From the NCBI RefSeq assembly GCF_010111755.1, contig NC_088957.1, forward strand, positions 620,001-684,000: a stretch of 64,000 bases of DNA, read 5' to 3'. Source of the DNA: Nakaseomyces glabratus (taxonomy: Eukaryota; Ascomycota; Saccharomycetes; Saccharomycetales; Saccharomycetaceae). Numbering within the stretch: the stretch's first letter is position 1; every line of letters begins with the position of its first letter. Shown here in pieces: positions 11,500-21,468 of this stretch. The notes under the pieces are model-generated. The model did no database searches. It saw nothing but the letters and a program-made list of their open reading frames with translations, and was not told the DNA's origin. Position numbers and translations under genes: made by a program.

Positions 11500-11772
11500 T
11501 TATTCTTCGTATTGATCCTCGACAAAAGTATCTGTGCCTATGTAATTGCATTGTTCGCTGTTGTTGAAGTCTAGGTTTATCACTGTGATAGTCATGGGAA
11601 CGGTTGATGATTTTAACGGATTTTGCTGTTCGGTTCGGATTAACTGATAAGGAGCACTTGAAGACAAGGTCATCGACCCAACGATATTTCCCACGGAAAA
11701 TGGCCATATAAATCCTACTACTCTAGACTGAAGTTGTTTCGTGATGTGGGGGCTTCCTTGTCCAATCGGCAT
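11500..11772 (-). CDS. Possible small protein of unknown function
   Basis: An ATG-initiated frame of 90 codons ends in TAA, with a mixed composition and an acidic C-terminus (VEDQYEE). The codons look ordinary for this genome (GAA, CAA, TCT, GTC). I recognise no family, and no S. cerevisiae gene is known to me between GDS1 and CIR2. Overlapping frames on the same strand are also open, which weakens the case. It may be only a chance frame in the CIR2 promoter. Confidence 0.2.
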   Translation of the reverse strand: MPIGQGSPHITKQLQSRVVGFIWPFSVGNIVGSMTLSSSAPYQLIRTEQQNPLKSSTVPMTITVINLDFNNSEQCNYIGTDTFVEDQYEE

Positions 11773-12517
11773 TACAATTGCAATTTTGCGAATGCATGAC
11801 TACAATGTGATCCCTGATAGTAAGGACAGCGATGCCGGGATCACTTCTTGTCAGGGAAAATCTTTTTGGGAGCCGTGCTAATTTTCAACTACTACAGTAT
11901 TTGAATGGTCCTTCTACACACTAAAAAGCTTCCAGCACTGGCCTAGTCTTCCACTGTGGTTATTTCGGTTTATTCTTGCAATTTACACAACGGCAACAGA
12001 TGACCCTCTTTATTTTCATCACTTAGGGTTTATCTAATATGCCTCGTCACTCACATCTAGCACATAATGATATTTGCAATCGAAGCACTGTGTTTCTACC
12101 TCTCCCTCTCCCTGTCCCTCTCTGAAGTAAAGTCTCCTGACTAGCAGCTTCTTAAACAGATAATTGTTTGGCTACACATTTTTCACTCTAGCTTGCTAAC
12201 ATACTATGAAGCTTCTACAATGCAAATTTCCTCAGTTCATTACTTTTAATTGACAAATAATTAGCTTTAAACAATCGAACGAATTACGATGCACAAGTAT
12301 TCCTCTATTTGTATATATATAATAAGCATTAGTTTTCGTAGTACTTGGAATTGCGATTTGCGTAGATTGAGTAGTTTGTGTACTATAGCAATAACTTCTT
12401 AAATTAATCTGTATTTATTATTTTAGCCACATCCTAGATCTACACAACACAAGGACCATAATCATACTACAACTTTCACATCAAGAAGATTGCAAGAGCT
12501 CATAGGACGTGATAACT

Positions 12518-14491
12518 ATGCTGGGACTAGGGGTTAAGAACAATTCTGTGCTTAGACGACAAGGTACGAGGTATGTCCATCAAATACTGAAACATCAAAA
12601 CAAAGGAAACAGAAACGCTTTGAAAGCGATCACACTTGGATCACATAACAGACTAGCAAGAACATGCAATGTCCAATTGTCCAAGAGGTTTTCCACTACA
12701 CGGGCCACAAGCGCATCCGAAGAAGTAGCATTTAAAAACTTATCCCAGGAGCAAAGAGACATTTTGACTCAGGAAAGAGCTGTTGATAACGTGGACGTAT
12801 GCATCGTAGGCGGTGGGCCATCAGGTTTAGCCACCGCTATAAAATTGAAGCAACTTGATAATGAACATGGCAGCGGTAACTTACGCGTGGTTGTACTAGA
12901 GAAAGCTAGTGATATGGGACTACATATTGTATCCGGTGCAATCCTGGAACCTAAAGTATGGAGAGAATTATTCCCAGAAAGTGAATTTTACAATGAGGAT
13001 GGCTCTGGTATACCATTACCACCTGATATCGCAACTCCAGTAACAAAAGGCCAATTGAAATATTTATTGAATGGAAGTATCGGTCTTCCAATGCCCGAAC
13101 CACCTGCCATGGTCAATGAAGGTAATTACATTGTGTCCCTTAACCGTGTTGTCAGTTATCTAGCTGAGAAAGCAGAAGAGATTGGTGTCGAAATATATCC
13201 TGGAATTTCTGTATCGGAAGTCATATACGATGACTCAGGTAACAATGTCATTGGTGTAGCTTCAAAGGATTTAGGTATCTCTAAAAGAGGTTTACCAAAG
13301 GATACTTTTGAGAGAGGTATGGAATTCCACGCTAGAACAACTGTGTTTGCTGAAGGTTGTCGTGGCTCCTTGACAGGAGAGGTTATAGATAAATATAATT
13401 TGAGACATGGCAGAGAAAATCAGACATATGGTCTTGGTATCAAAGAAGTATGGGAAGTGTCTTCGGAGAAATTTCAAAAAGGATTTGCTTCGCACACGAT
13501 GGGATATCCATTATCTAACAGCGTCTACGGTGGTGGATTTATGTATCATTTTGGGGACGGACTGGTAGCTGTGGGCCTAGTTGTCGGCCTGGATTACAAA
13601 AATCCATATGTTTCCCCATACAAGGAATTTCAAAAGATGAAGCATCACCCTTTTTATGCGAATGTTCTTGAAGGAGGCAAGTGTATATCTTACGCTGCCA
13701 GGGCTTTAAATGAAGGTGGTCTACAGGCTATACCAAAACTACATTTCCCAGGTGGTGTTCTAGTAGGTGCTTCTGCCGGATTTATGAATGTTCCTAAAAT
13801 TAAGGGAACTCATACCGCTATGAAATCTGGTTTACTTGCTGCTGAGAGTATATTTCAATCTCTCAAAGATAGAACACCTATTGAAGAGGTCGAAAGTCTG
13901 GCTGATGAAGAAGTTGTTGATTTAGTCGACTACGAAAAGGCTGTAAAGTCCTCATGGATTACTGAGGAATTGAGCATCGTGAGGAACATTAGACCTTCCT
14001 TTACCTCAAAACTCGGGGGCCTTGGTGGTATGATGTACTCAGGTCTTGATTCATATATTTTAAGAGGGCATGTTCCTTGGACTTTTAAATTCCACAAATC
14101 AGATGCTAGCGTTACTGGCGATGCGAGAGACTACAAACCTATCAACTACCCTAAACCGGATGGCAAGTTATCATTTGATATAATGACCTCTGTCTCGAGA
14201 ACTGGTACATATCATGATGAAGATGAAAGAAGCCATCTACGTGTTCCAAATCAAGATCTAACAGCTTACGCTACCAAGTCTTATCCAAAATTCAAAGGTG
14301 TAGAGGAAAGATTCTGCCCCGCAGGTGTATACGAGTTTATCGAAGACCCTTCTTCTCCTATTGGTGTGAAATTTAAAATTAACTCTCAAAATTGTATTCA
14401 TTGTAAGACATGTGATATTAAATCACCAATTGAGGAAATTAAGTGGGTTGTTCCCGAGGGTGGTGATGGCCCCAAATACACTTTGTCATGA
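12518..14491 (+). CDS. CIR2: Electron-transfer-flavoprotein:ubiquinone oxidoreductase homologue
   Basis: Predicted mitochondrial inner-membrane flavoprotein that passes electrons from ETF to ubiquinone; it is the orthologue of S. cerevisiae Cir2 (YOR356W). The upstream frame opens at a GTG, so I take the ATG at 12518, giving 657 residues. The N-terminal 60 or so residues are basic and lack acidic residues, as in a mitochondrial presequence. The FAD dinucleotide-binding motif GGGPSGLATA follows near residue 96. The C-terminus has the 4Fe-4S ferredoxin-like segment (FCPAGVYE, then NCIHCKTCDIK), with the cysteines for an iron-sulfur cluster. Length matches the family (about 630). Its 3' end converges on SNX3. 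Confidence 0.95.
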   Translation: MLGLGVKNNSVLRRQGTRYVHQILKHQNKGNRNALKAITLGSHNRLARTCNVQLSKRFSTTRATSASEEVAFKNLSQEQRDILTQERAVDNVDVCIVGGGPSGLATAIKLKQLDNEHGSGNLRVVVLEKASDMGLHIVSGAILEPKVWRELFPESEFYNEDGSGIPLPPDIATPVTKGQLKYLLNGSIGLPMPEPPAMVNEGNYIVSLNRVVSYLAEKAEEIGVEIYPGISVSEVIYDDSGNNVIGVASKDLGISKRGLPKDTFERGMEFHARTTVFAEGCRGSLTGEVIDKYNLRHGRENQTYGLGIKEVWEVSSEKFQKGFASHTMGYPLSNSVYGGGFMYHFGDGLVAVGLVVGLDYKNPYVSPYKEFQKMKHHPFYANVLEGGKCISYAARALNEGGLQAIPKLHFPGGVLVGASAGFMNVPKIKGTHTAMKSGLLAAESIFQSLKDRTPIEEVESLADEEVVDLVDYEKAVKSSWITEELSIVRNIRPSFTSKLGGLGGMMYSGLDSYILRGHVPWTFKFHKSDASVTGDARDYKPINYPKPDGKLSFDIMTSVSRTGTYHDEDERSHLRVPNQDLTAYATKSYPKFKGVEERFCPAGVYEFIEDPSSPIGVKFKINSQNCIHCKTCDIKSPIEEIKWVVPEGGDGPKYTLS

Positions 14492-14728
14492 TTAATGATC
14501 CTGAAACAGCAATACAGCTGCTATTTCGATATTACACTCCACATATATTTGTTTGGTTTATTTATTTTGATATTTATTCAATTATTTAACTTATTTATAG
14601 GTACTATTATATTTATTCTTTTTGAACACCTCTATTCTTGCACGCCATTTAATGAGATGAGTTCCGTTCAACTTACTTTTTTCATTTATGTATAGGCTTA
14701 GGAGATCAGGAGGTCATTGTTTTTATTT

Positions 14729-15223
14729 CTAACCTACAAACTTGTCGTCTTCTATAAATCTTATTAAAGTTTTGGATCCAGATTGCAACAGAGGGTGTCC
14801 GGCAACAATCTGCATCCATCTATTTAGTCCTTGTCTTCTTTCTTCTATTACTTCATCGCTAAACCTATTGCTCAAGTATATCTTTCCAGGTAAGTGTGGC
14901 ACAACCACTCTTGGATTATTGAGCATAGATATCTCTTTCAACAAACATTTTCTGAAGAACTCGAAATCACTATACCTTCTACGTACCCTGGATGCCCGCT
15001 TGTGGAAATTGGGCAGATTAGTCCTGCATATGATCTCGTAATCTGTGTACATACCACGCTGATCCACACCGTTTGGCACATGTGTCTTGGGATTCCTGAC
15101 TTCTATCTCCAGGAAATTCTCAGGCTCAGCATACATCTCACTCGTACTAGGTATCTTGTGATGCTGGGAGAACATCGTCTCCTCAGTGCTCCCAAATGAC
15201 TTAAACTCACGCTTCCCAGACAT
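14729..15223 (-). CDS. SNX3: Sorting nexin Snx3 (PX-domain retromer cargo adaptor)
   Basis: PtdIns3P-binding adaptor that helps retromer return proteins from endosomes to the late Golgi. At 164 residues it is close to S. cerevisiae Snx3/Grd19 (162). A PX domain fills residues about 33-160: the lipid-binding [10 protein letters not shown] motif is near 82-91 and a proline-containing loop (VVPHLPGK) follows. The order CIR2-SNX3 in convergent orientation is the same as YOR356W-YOR357C. Confidence 0.95.
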   Translation of the reverse strand: MSGKREFKSFGSTEETMFSQHHKIPSTSEMYAEPENFLEIEVRNPKTHVPNGVDQRGMYTDYEIICRTNLPNFHKRASRVRRRYSDFEFFRKCLLKEISMLNNPRVVVPHLPGKIYLSNRFSDEVIEERRQGLNRWMQIVAGHPLLQSGSKTLIRFIEDDKFVG

Positions 15224-16586
15224 CGGTCCCTTTTAATTTACAAGACAATCTCTTTATAAGGCAAAACAACAGACACACAACTATTATACCAATTTATAAC
15301 GCCAACGCCCACAAGAGTATAACAATTGTCCTATAGAGAGACTAATACAAAACTTTTACAATAACTCTACTAGTCATAGTGGAAACCCTTTATTATGGGC
15401 CAAATAGCTTTTCAGGCGGAATTTTTCAGTTTTCGATGGGAAGCCACCCCCCCACCTACAGCTACAGCTACACGGTGAAAGAAGTTGCATGTGATAAAGG
15501 CAATAATGCCTGGTCAACATGCCATATTTACTAATTATGAAGCAACCTCTTAGATTGTGAAGCTTAGTGCAATTTAAAGAAGATTCAAAATGATGTTATG
15601 GTCTAGCTTTGCTACTATTTAATTCCTTGTCATGTTGTTGGAGGCCCCCTACTTTAGTGTATGCTCATCCTTACAACAACATGGAATCATATCGCTCGTC
15701 AGGACTCTTGTAACCACCTCTCAAATAGATGCATGAAATGTGTCATAAGTTTTTACACTCTTGAAGATATGCTTGCCATCGTGAATATATTAGACTATAC
15801 TTGGTATGCCAATGCCGGTGTTTTGAGATATGCATATCAAAGGACCGACTCAGATGTAAAACCCCGGCTTGATTCCCTTTATCATCCATCCCCCCCCCAC
15901 TTTGGTCTCGAAGACAAACATACAAACATACAAACATACAAACAGCACCTCAGCTACACCCCCCCACCCAGACATCAAACTCGTTGAGAAAGTGTCATTT
16001 TGATGAGTGGCTGTGTTCTCATCTAGCAATCTAAGATAGGCAGAAGAGCACTTAGGGAAATCAAATCAGTATCGCAAATTTGTTAGTTATCACTACAGCA
16101 GTCCCTATTTATGCCAGATAGCTACAATTATGTGTCTTACGGTCATCATCGTATATCAATATTGTGTAGCTTATTGTTGGAGGTCATCTCGGTGCTATCT
16201 GCTACCTCTCCTCTCAGTAGCATCTTAAGGTGTTATCTCCTTGAAGTGCCCTAAATAAAATTTTACTACTTACGCTAAAACGGTAAATTGCCTTGTCTTT
16301 ACTTCTATAGCTGGTGTAGACGGTAGTAAAGAAAGTGCCGGTCTTTATCTGATCGTTGAATGACTGTAAGCCACAACAAAGCGAGATCATCTTACTTATA
16401 TATAGCCAAAGAAGTAATAAGCTGAAAAAAAAATTAACCGAAAGAGAACCTTTTGGGCTATACCTTTTCATCTATGCTATGCGCTTTGAACTAAAATACT
16501 AAGAACAAAACGCCCCAAAAGTTATATTCAGTAGTGGCAAACAACGGTCCACAAAAGACTAACACTACTATAAGAGGAGCTACACA
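15224..16586. other. Divergent intergenic region SNX3 to ECM3-like gene
   Basis: 1.36 kb without a supportable gene. It holds three poly-C motifs (15446-15459, 15890-15900, 15959-15972), an octamer tandem repeat at 15914-15944 and AT-rich sequence. HAP5, which follows SNX3 in S. cerevisiae, is not here. Confidence 0.6.
15914..15944 (+). repeat. (ACAAACAT)4 octamer tandem repeat
   Basis: Nearly four perfect copies of ACAAACAT lie between two poly-C motifs. Confidence 0.85.
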
Positions 16587-18356
16587 ATGACTGTGTCGCT
16601 GGGACAAGCAATCTACGTTGCTGTAAAACCTATATTCAAGATATACTTGATCATCGGAGTCGGGTTCGGTCTGGCAAGGTACGGTATTCTGAGTGTAGAG
16701 GCTACCAGGATCGTTTCAGATATTGTGCTGACAGTTTTGATCCCATGTCTTGCGTTCAGTAAGATTGTTCCCTACATAGAAGGCCAGGACATCAAACAAG
16801 TGGGGATAATATGTCTGTCGTCCGTGCTGGTGTTCGGGACTGGTCTGTTTATGGCTTTCTTAGTCAGAACGTTCTTACCAGTGCCAAAGAGATGGCGAGG
16901 AGGTATTTTAGCTGGTGGGATGTTTCCTAATATCAGTGATTTGCCCATCGCCTATTTACAAAGCATGGACAATGGCTTCATATTTACAGAAGAAGAAGGC
17001 AACAAGGGTGTTGCCTCCGTTATCATCTTCATGACTATGTTCATGATCTGCGTGTTCAACCTTGGAGGATTTCGACTGATAGAGTCTGACTTCCATTATA
17101 ATGACATCGAAAATGCAGATCAAGAGTCAACGAGTAGCTCACACGATGATGATGAAGCTTTATCAAAGAAACGTGTAGGAGATACTAGTACAATACCTGT
17201 AGTCAGTAACAACAACTCAAACTATGAACTAAAATCTAGGACAAAAATGAGCTCCAACATCGAGAATGATGTAAACATCACAAGTTCTTCTTCTGCCAAC
17301 ACGGATGATATAAATAGCTTACACTCTCAAGGAACAAGAAGTACAGAAGCGTCGATTCCAAGCACATTTTCCTATACAACAGAAGCTCAAGACTTGGGAT
17401 CAGCTCAACCAAGACATTATTCTAGGGAGTTATCCAGAACAGATAACTCAATTTTATCATATAGGAACTCAACTAACCGTAGAAACACAGATGGCATTAC
17501 TAGAGTTAGATCTCTAGATCTACGCGATGGCCCTCCGCAAGACATGAATGATATTATCAAGGAATACTCAAATGTTGATCAATTTGGACACATTAGGGAG
17601 AACCCATATTACAAATCGCCCGAGCCTCATGCAGATGGACAATCTGAAGAACCAGAATATGGACTGGGACGTATCTTGACATCAGATGCTACTGTCACAA
17701 CCAAAGATATACGGAAGTCTGGGAACTTCCTACCAGAGAAATTAAGAAAATTTTCTGTTGTCCCTCTTATTGTCTTCTTCCTAAAGAATTGTTTAAGGCC
17801 TGCCTCAATTGCTGTTTTCATTTCTTTAGTAGTTGCCTTCATACCTTGGGTCAAAGCACTATTCGTCACCACGGAACATACTCCTAAAATACACCAAGGA
17901 CCAGATGGCCAGCCAGTACTCAGTTTTTTGATAGATTTTACAAGTTATGTTGGCTCTGCCGCTGTGCCATTCGGTCTGATGCTACTGGGAGCAACTTTAG
18001 GCCGTTTAAAATTGGGAAAGTTATACCCAGGATTTTGGAAATCCGCTGTGGTGCTGGTCATCTTGAGACAATGTGTAATGCCAATATTTGGTGTTTTATG
18101 GTGTGATAGACTAGTGAAGGCAGGGTGGTTAAATTGGGAAAGTGATAAGATGCTTTTATTTGTCATTGCTATCAATTGGGGACTGCCAAGTATGACTACA
18201 ATTATTTATTTCACGGCAAGTTACACGCCTTTAGACTGCAAAGATCCCATTCAAATGGAGTGTGTTTCATTCTTCCTAATGTTACAATACCCACTACTAA
18301 TTGTAAGTTTACCATTTCTCGTGACATACTTCCTTAAAGTTCAAATCAAAGTTTAG
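16587..18356 (+). CDS. Auxin-efflux-carrier-like membrane protein (Ecm3/YNL095C family)
   Basis: Predicted multi-pass transporter of the PIN/AEC fold; the substrate in yeast is unknown. The 589 residues contain an N-terminal membrane block of about five helices (residues 10-170) and a long hydrophilic, Ser/Asn-rich loop (about 171-385). A second membrane block of about five helices (about 390-585) follows. This halves-plus-loop layout and the length fit S. cerevisiae Ecm3 (613) and its ohnologue YNL095C (642). Because the next genes match YNL096C onward, YNL095C is the likely positional orthologue. Start is the first ATG in the frame. Confidence 0.85.
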   Translation: MTVSLGQAIYVAVKPIFKIYLIIGVGFGLARYGILSVEATRIVSDIVLTVLIPCLAFSKIVPYIEGQDIKQVGIICLSSVLVFGTGLFMAFLVRTFLPVPKRWRGGILAGGMFPNISDLPIAYLQSMDNGFIFTEEEGNKGVASVIIFMTMFMICVFNLGGFRLIESDFHYNDIENADQESTSSSHDDDEALSKKRVGDTSTIPVVSNNNSNYELKSRTKMSSNIENDVNITSSSSANTDDINSLHSQGTRSTEASIPSTFSYTTEAQDLGSAQPRHYSRELSRTDNSILSYRNSTNRRNTDGITRVRSLDLRDGPPQDMNDIIKEYSNVDQFGHIRENPYYKSPEPHADGQSEEPEYGLGRILTSDATVTTKDIRKSGNFLPEKLRKFSVVPLIVFFLKNCLRPASIAVFISLVVAFIPWVKALFVTTEHTPKIHQGPDGQPVLSFLIDFTSYVGSAAVPFGLMLLGATLGRLKLGKLYPGFWKSAVVLVILRQCVMPIFGVLWCDRLVKAGWLNWESDKMLLFVIAINWGLPSMTTIIYFTASYTPLDCKDPIQMECVSFFLMLQYPLLIVSLPFLVTYFLKVQIKV

Positions 18357-18860
18357 GAATTATATCGCCACGTATTGTAATCAAATTGCTAGACGCTATA
18401 CTGAAGATAATGAAAGTAGTAAGATATCTATGATTCTAACGTTGAACCTAAGTTACATTTGTCATCCAATTACACCAAAAAAAAGCAACAGCAAAAACGC
18501 ATAGAACACAAATCCATTTTACGCATTAGCTTAATTATTAATATTCCTACCATTTATAAATTCATGCCGTTCTATATAACCTCACCATTCAATAATTCTA
18601 ATTAATACATCAATTGTAAACACGCCCAATATCTTACATGAGTTAGACCGTTACTTGCAATTGAGTCATCCCAAGAATTATGCCGATGATTCACACATTG
18701 TTAGATAACATGATATATCTTATGACGAAACTAATTTGTGACTACTTTTTGAACACCCATACAACCAATTAGTCGTTCGATCAAGGCTAACATTTTGCGG
18801 ATCTTTCGTTTTACTGTACATCTCTGCCTAGGCCTTCTCCTACCTGGAAAACAAAATCAA
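18357..18860. other. AT-rich intergenic segment before the ncRNA candidate
   Basis: About 500 bp of AT-rich DNA. An exact Rap1 consensus lies at 18753-18763. Nothing else is supported. Confidence 0.6.
18753..18763 (+). promoter_or_regulatory. Rap1 consensus site
   Basis: ACACCCATACA matches the Rap1 core exactly. It lies about 110 bp before the GC-rich RNA candidate and 800 bp before the RPS7 ATG. Ribosomal-protein genes in this clade often use Rap1, but the distance to RPS7 is large. Confidence 0.45.
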
Positions 18861-19435
18861 CGCTAGGCAATGTGAGGGCACAGGGAGAAGAACATTAGGA
18901 AAAGCGCCATACAGGAGTTAGGCCGAGGAAGAGAGCTTCCCGGCTGGCGGGGGGGAAGCTGGTTTGCTTCGCCCTTACGTACATGCTAGACACCATGGGA
19001 ACAGTCTACCATCCTCTGCGTTGGTAGGCAGCTAGGCTCAGGCAAGTTGAGTCGATGGGTTCAAGACCAATGTTCGAAATTGATTGTAGGCAGTTGGGGG
19101 CATTAAGGCTAGACGGAGACTCTTCTAGCCAGGAGAGTTAGGTGCCCGCAGTACCCTGTAGAGGCAATGTCTTCCTCTAGGCTGAGATTCCCTTCCCTTC
19201 CCGTCTAGCTATACTGACAACTGGTACTGGAGCGTGTCGCTAATTGGGCTCAATGTGGTACCGAACCCTTCTGAGGTGGAAGGGAACCAGAGTATCAGTT
19301 TCTTTTACTGGATGCGACACGGTAGGGATTTTGTCACAGCTAGCGATAGTCTCCATTCTGGCACTCATTGGGTGGTAATGATGTGCTTTCTGCTGTCGGT
19401 TCTCCGCTCAGCGACTCTGAGATGAAAGTTTGACA
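18860..19435 (+). ncRNA. Structured non-coding RNA candidate, possibly SRP RNA (SCR1)
   Basis: About 570 bp stand out from AT-rich surroundings by high G+C and dense hairpins. Visible stems include GCCG-A-GGAA/TTCC-CGGC (18922-18944), GGGGAAGC/GCTTCGCCC (18952-18974), CTACCA/TGGTAG (19006-19027) and GGCTAGA/TCTAGCC (19107-19130). Longer-range pairs are CAGTACC/GGTACTG (19149/19223) and GTGTCGC/GCGACAC (19234/19314). A CCT-GTAG-AGG hairpin at 19155-19164 has a GNAR tetraloop as in SRP helix 6, and TGTGA at 18871 fits the UGUNR motif of the SRP Alu domain. From memory, S. cerevisiae SCR1 has a similar GCCGAGGAA hairpin, GCTAGACAC, GGCAAG and TGAT.G.AGGC blocks in the same order. GGTTCAAGACC at 19060-19070 is B-box-like. 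Ends are approximate. No T5 terminator is seen, only TTTT at 19329, which counts against a simple Pol III unit. The existence of an RNA gene is more secure than its identity. Confidence 0.5.
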
Positions 19436-19560
19436 AAATATGGTTAAAACAATAGCCATATTGTAATAGAGTAAATAGTATATATTTTGAGTATTTCACA
19501 CAATATTCTTCTTTAAACAGCCATATAGCCACAGGAAACCAAAGAGATAATACAGTGAGA

Positions 19561-20791
19561 ATGTCCGCTCAAGCCAAGATTTTGTCTCAAGCTCCAACTG
19601 AATTGGAACTACAATTCGCTCAAGCCTTCATTGACTTGGAGAACTCTTCCCCAGAACTAAAGGCTGAATTGAGACCATTGCAATTCAGATCCGTCAGAGA
19701 AGTATGTGATATTATACAATATTAGCCGAGAAATATAATCCAATAAAATATGATTATGAGAGGAAACTACCAGAACCATGCAACACTATGAAATACATGA
19801 GAAACCAAGAGCCCAAAAATGATACCATTTTACAATATCAAGCTGAAACAGGAATATTGATGAACCTTACAAACGAGTACCAATATCGAAAATGTTAAAA
19901 TGCATACACGGAATCACCATAAATCAGTTTTGTATTTAATGTGGAAAACACCGTCAAACCAGTCCAATCCAATAATATCCTCCACACCCATTATGAGCTT
20001 GTGAACAGAGGATTAGCAATCAAAATCGAATATACAGCACTATTACTATACCACTACATGGTTATTACTCTGATTTTTTTTATATTCATATTCATGGCTC
20101 ATTTACAATAGTGATGGTAAATGCTCTCAAATCAAAATCGACTTATAAATTCTATGATCAATGATTACTAACATTCAATTTCACTCTAAAGCTCCTCTTA
20201 TAAATTTGTAATACACTTTGGCATTGTTATAATAGTATTAGCATAACTGAATGAAATGAGTTGAGTTTTTATACTGTGGATTTCATGTTCTGCTAATATA
20301 TCTGAATGGAAAAGTGTTATGACAAATTTATATAATACGACTAAAGATTGATGCAATAATAACAGATCGACGTTGCTGCTGGTAAGAAGGCCTTGGCTGT
20401 CTTTGTCCCAGTCCCATCTTTGACTGGTTACCACAAGGTTCAAACCAAGTTGACCCGTGAATTGGAAAAGAAGTTCCCAGACCGTCACGTCATCTTCTTG
20501 GCTGAAAGAAGAATCTTGCCAAAGCCATCCAGAAAGTCTAGACAAACTCAAAAGAGACCAAGATCCAGAACCTTGTCTGCTGTTCACGACAAGATCTTGG
20601 AAGACTTGGTTTTCCCAACTGAAATCGTTGGTAAGAGAGTCAGATACTTGGTTGGTGGTAACAAGATCCAAAAGGTCTTGTTGGACTCTAAGGACATTCA
20701 ACAAATCGACTACAAATTGGAATCTTTCCAAGCTGTCTACAACAAGTTGACTGGTAAGCAAATCGTTTTCGAAATCCCAGAAACTCATTAA
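19561..20791 (+). CDS. RPS7: 40S ribosomal protein eS7 (two exons)
   Basis: Component of the small ribosomal subunit, needed for 18S rRNA maturation. Exon 1 is 19561-19701 (47 codons, [10 protein letters not shown] to SVRE) and exon 2 is 20366-20791 ([10 protein letters not shown] to the stop). Together they encode 188 residues, against about 190 in S. cerevisiae. The donor is GTATGT and the acceptor is AACAG, both in phase 0. Codon use is strongly biased (TTG, AAG, AGA, GGT, GTC), as expected of a highly expressed gene. By position it corresponds to RPS7B (YNL096C) between YNL095C and PHO23. The antisense frame across exon 2 is a codon-bias shadow. Confidence 0.97.
19702..20365 (+). other. 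RPS7 intron
   Basis: A 664-bp intron, GTATGT to AACAG. The only perfect TACTAAC is at 20166-20172, about 194 nt before the acceptor, which is unusually far. A weak closer candidate is GACTAAA at about 20339-20345. I see no clear box C/D or H/ACA snoRNA inside. Confidence 0.9.
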
Positions 20792-21336
20792 AAATCTTCA
20801 TGATGTATCAAAAATAACTTTCTCCCCATTTATTTCTTTTAATTTAGTTTAATAGAATATCACACTTTAAAAAAAAGATTCTTTTAAAAAAGGTTCCAAA
20901 GTATTTCTCTTCAATATCTCACAATAGCATATATAAAATACTAATTATATTGTGAGCATTATAGAAAAGAATTCCTTTTGAGCACACATGGAGTGACCTG
21001 GTTGATCCTAACATTTTTGTCTTGCATTATCAATACGATGCAAGATGTATTTGTCTATTCATCCAAATATTGTACCAAAGGCTTAATAGCATTAATACTC
21101 TGATACATTATTTGCCATTATTATTATTTTCCATTTATATCATATATAAGAAAAAAACAACAACATTATCAGTTTATGCAAACTCTAACCAGCAGTAAGG
21201 ATACATGGTCACACCCGCTGTCAAGATAGTAAAAAAAGGCTAGTCAAAGCTTTCAAGTTGGACACCATATGGAGTAATACAAACTCAATGACTGTCACAC
21301 ATCGAAAGGGTTTAATAATTCACCACCTGACTTATT
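20792..21336. other. Intergenic region RPS7 to tRNA-Leu
   Basis: About 550 bp of AT-rich DNA. It contains CTGGTTGATCCT (20998-21009), identical to the start of eukaryotic 18S rRNA, followed by a 7-bp hairpin CTTGCAT/ATGCAAG (21021-21044). No gene is supported. Confidence 0.55.
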
Positions 21337-21345
21337 AAAAAAAAA
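21337..21345 (-). terminator. Pol III terminator of tRNA-Leu
   Basis: A run of nine T on the minus strand lies six bases past the 3' end of the tRNA-Leu gene. Confidence 0.9.
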
Positions 21346-21350
21346 TTAAT

Positions 21351-21468
21351 GGTTGCTAAGAGATTCGAACTCTTGCATCTTACGATACCTGAGTGCTCCT
21401 GAGTTTGTAAACCCAGTAAGTATTTTTCAACTTGAATCAGGCGCCTTAGACCGCTCGGCCAAACAACC
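21351..21468 (-). tRNA. tL(CAA): tRNA-Leu(CAA) with intron
   Basis: The 118-nt gene begins GGTTGTTTGGCCGAGCGG and ends GCAACC, giving a full acceptor stem. It has a type II long variable arm as expected for leucine, a T-loop GTTCGAATC, and anticodon CAA at 21432-21434. The 5' exon is 21468-21431. A 37-nt intron (21430-21394) follows one base after the anticodon. The 3' exon is 21393-21351. Both exons look essentially the same as S. cerevisiae tRNA-Leu(CAA), which also has an intron here. No CCA is encoded. Confidence 0.97.

Larger units (their letters stand above)
11011..12517. other. Intergenic region GDS1 to CIR2
   Basis: 1.5 kb between two plus-strand genes. It begins with a (TTTCTG)n tract at about 11035-11087. 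It contains a possible small minus-strand gene (listed separately) and a (CTCTCC)n-like tract at about 12098-12122. The rest is AT-rich promoter-like DNA. Confidence 0.6.

Noticed and set aside
18860..19435. Telomerase RNA or RNase P RNA as identity of the ncRNA candidate
   Set aside because: No telomere-repeat template was seen, and I could not recognise the RNase P core motifs; SRP RNA fits better.
20198..20788. 196-codon open frame opposite RPS7 exon 2
   Set aside because: Antisense shadow of strongly biased codons in a highly expressed gene, with Leu/Gln/Ser-rich nonsense content.
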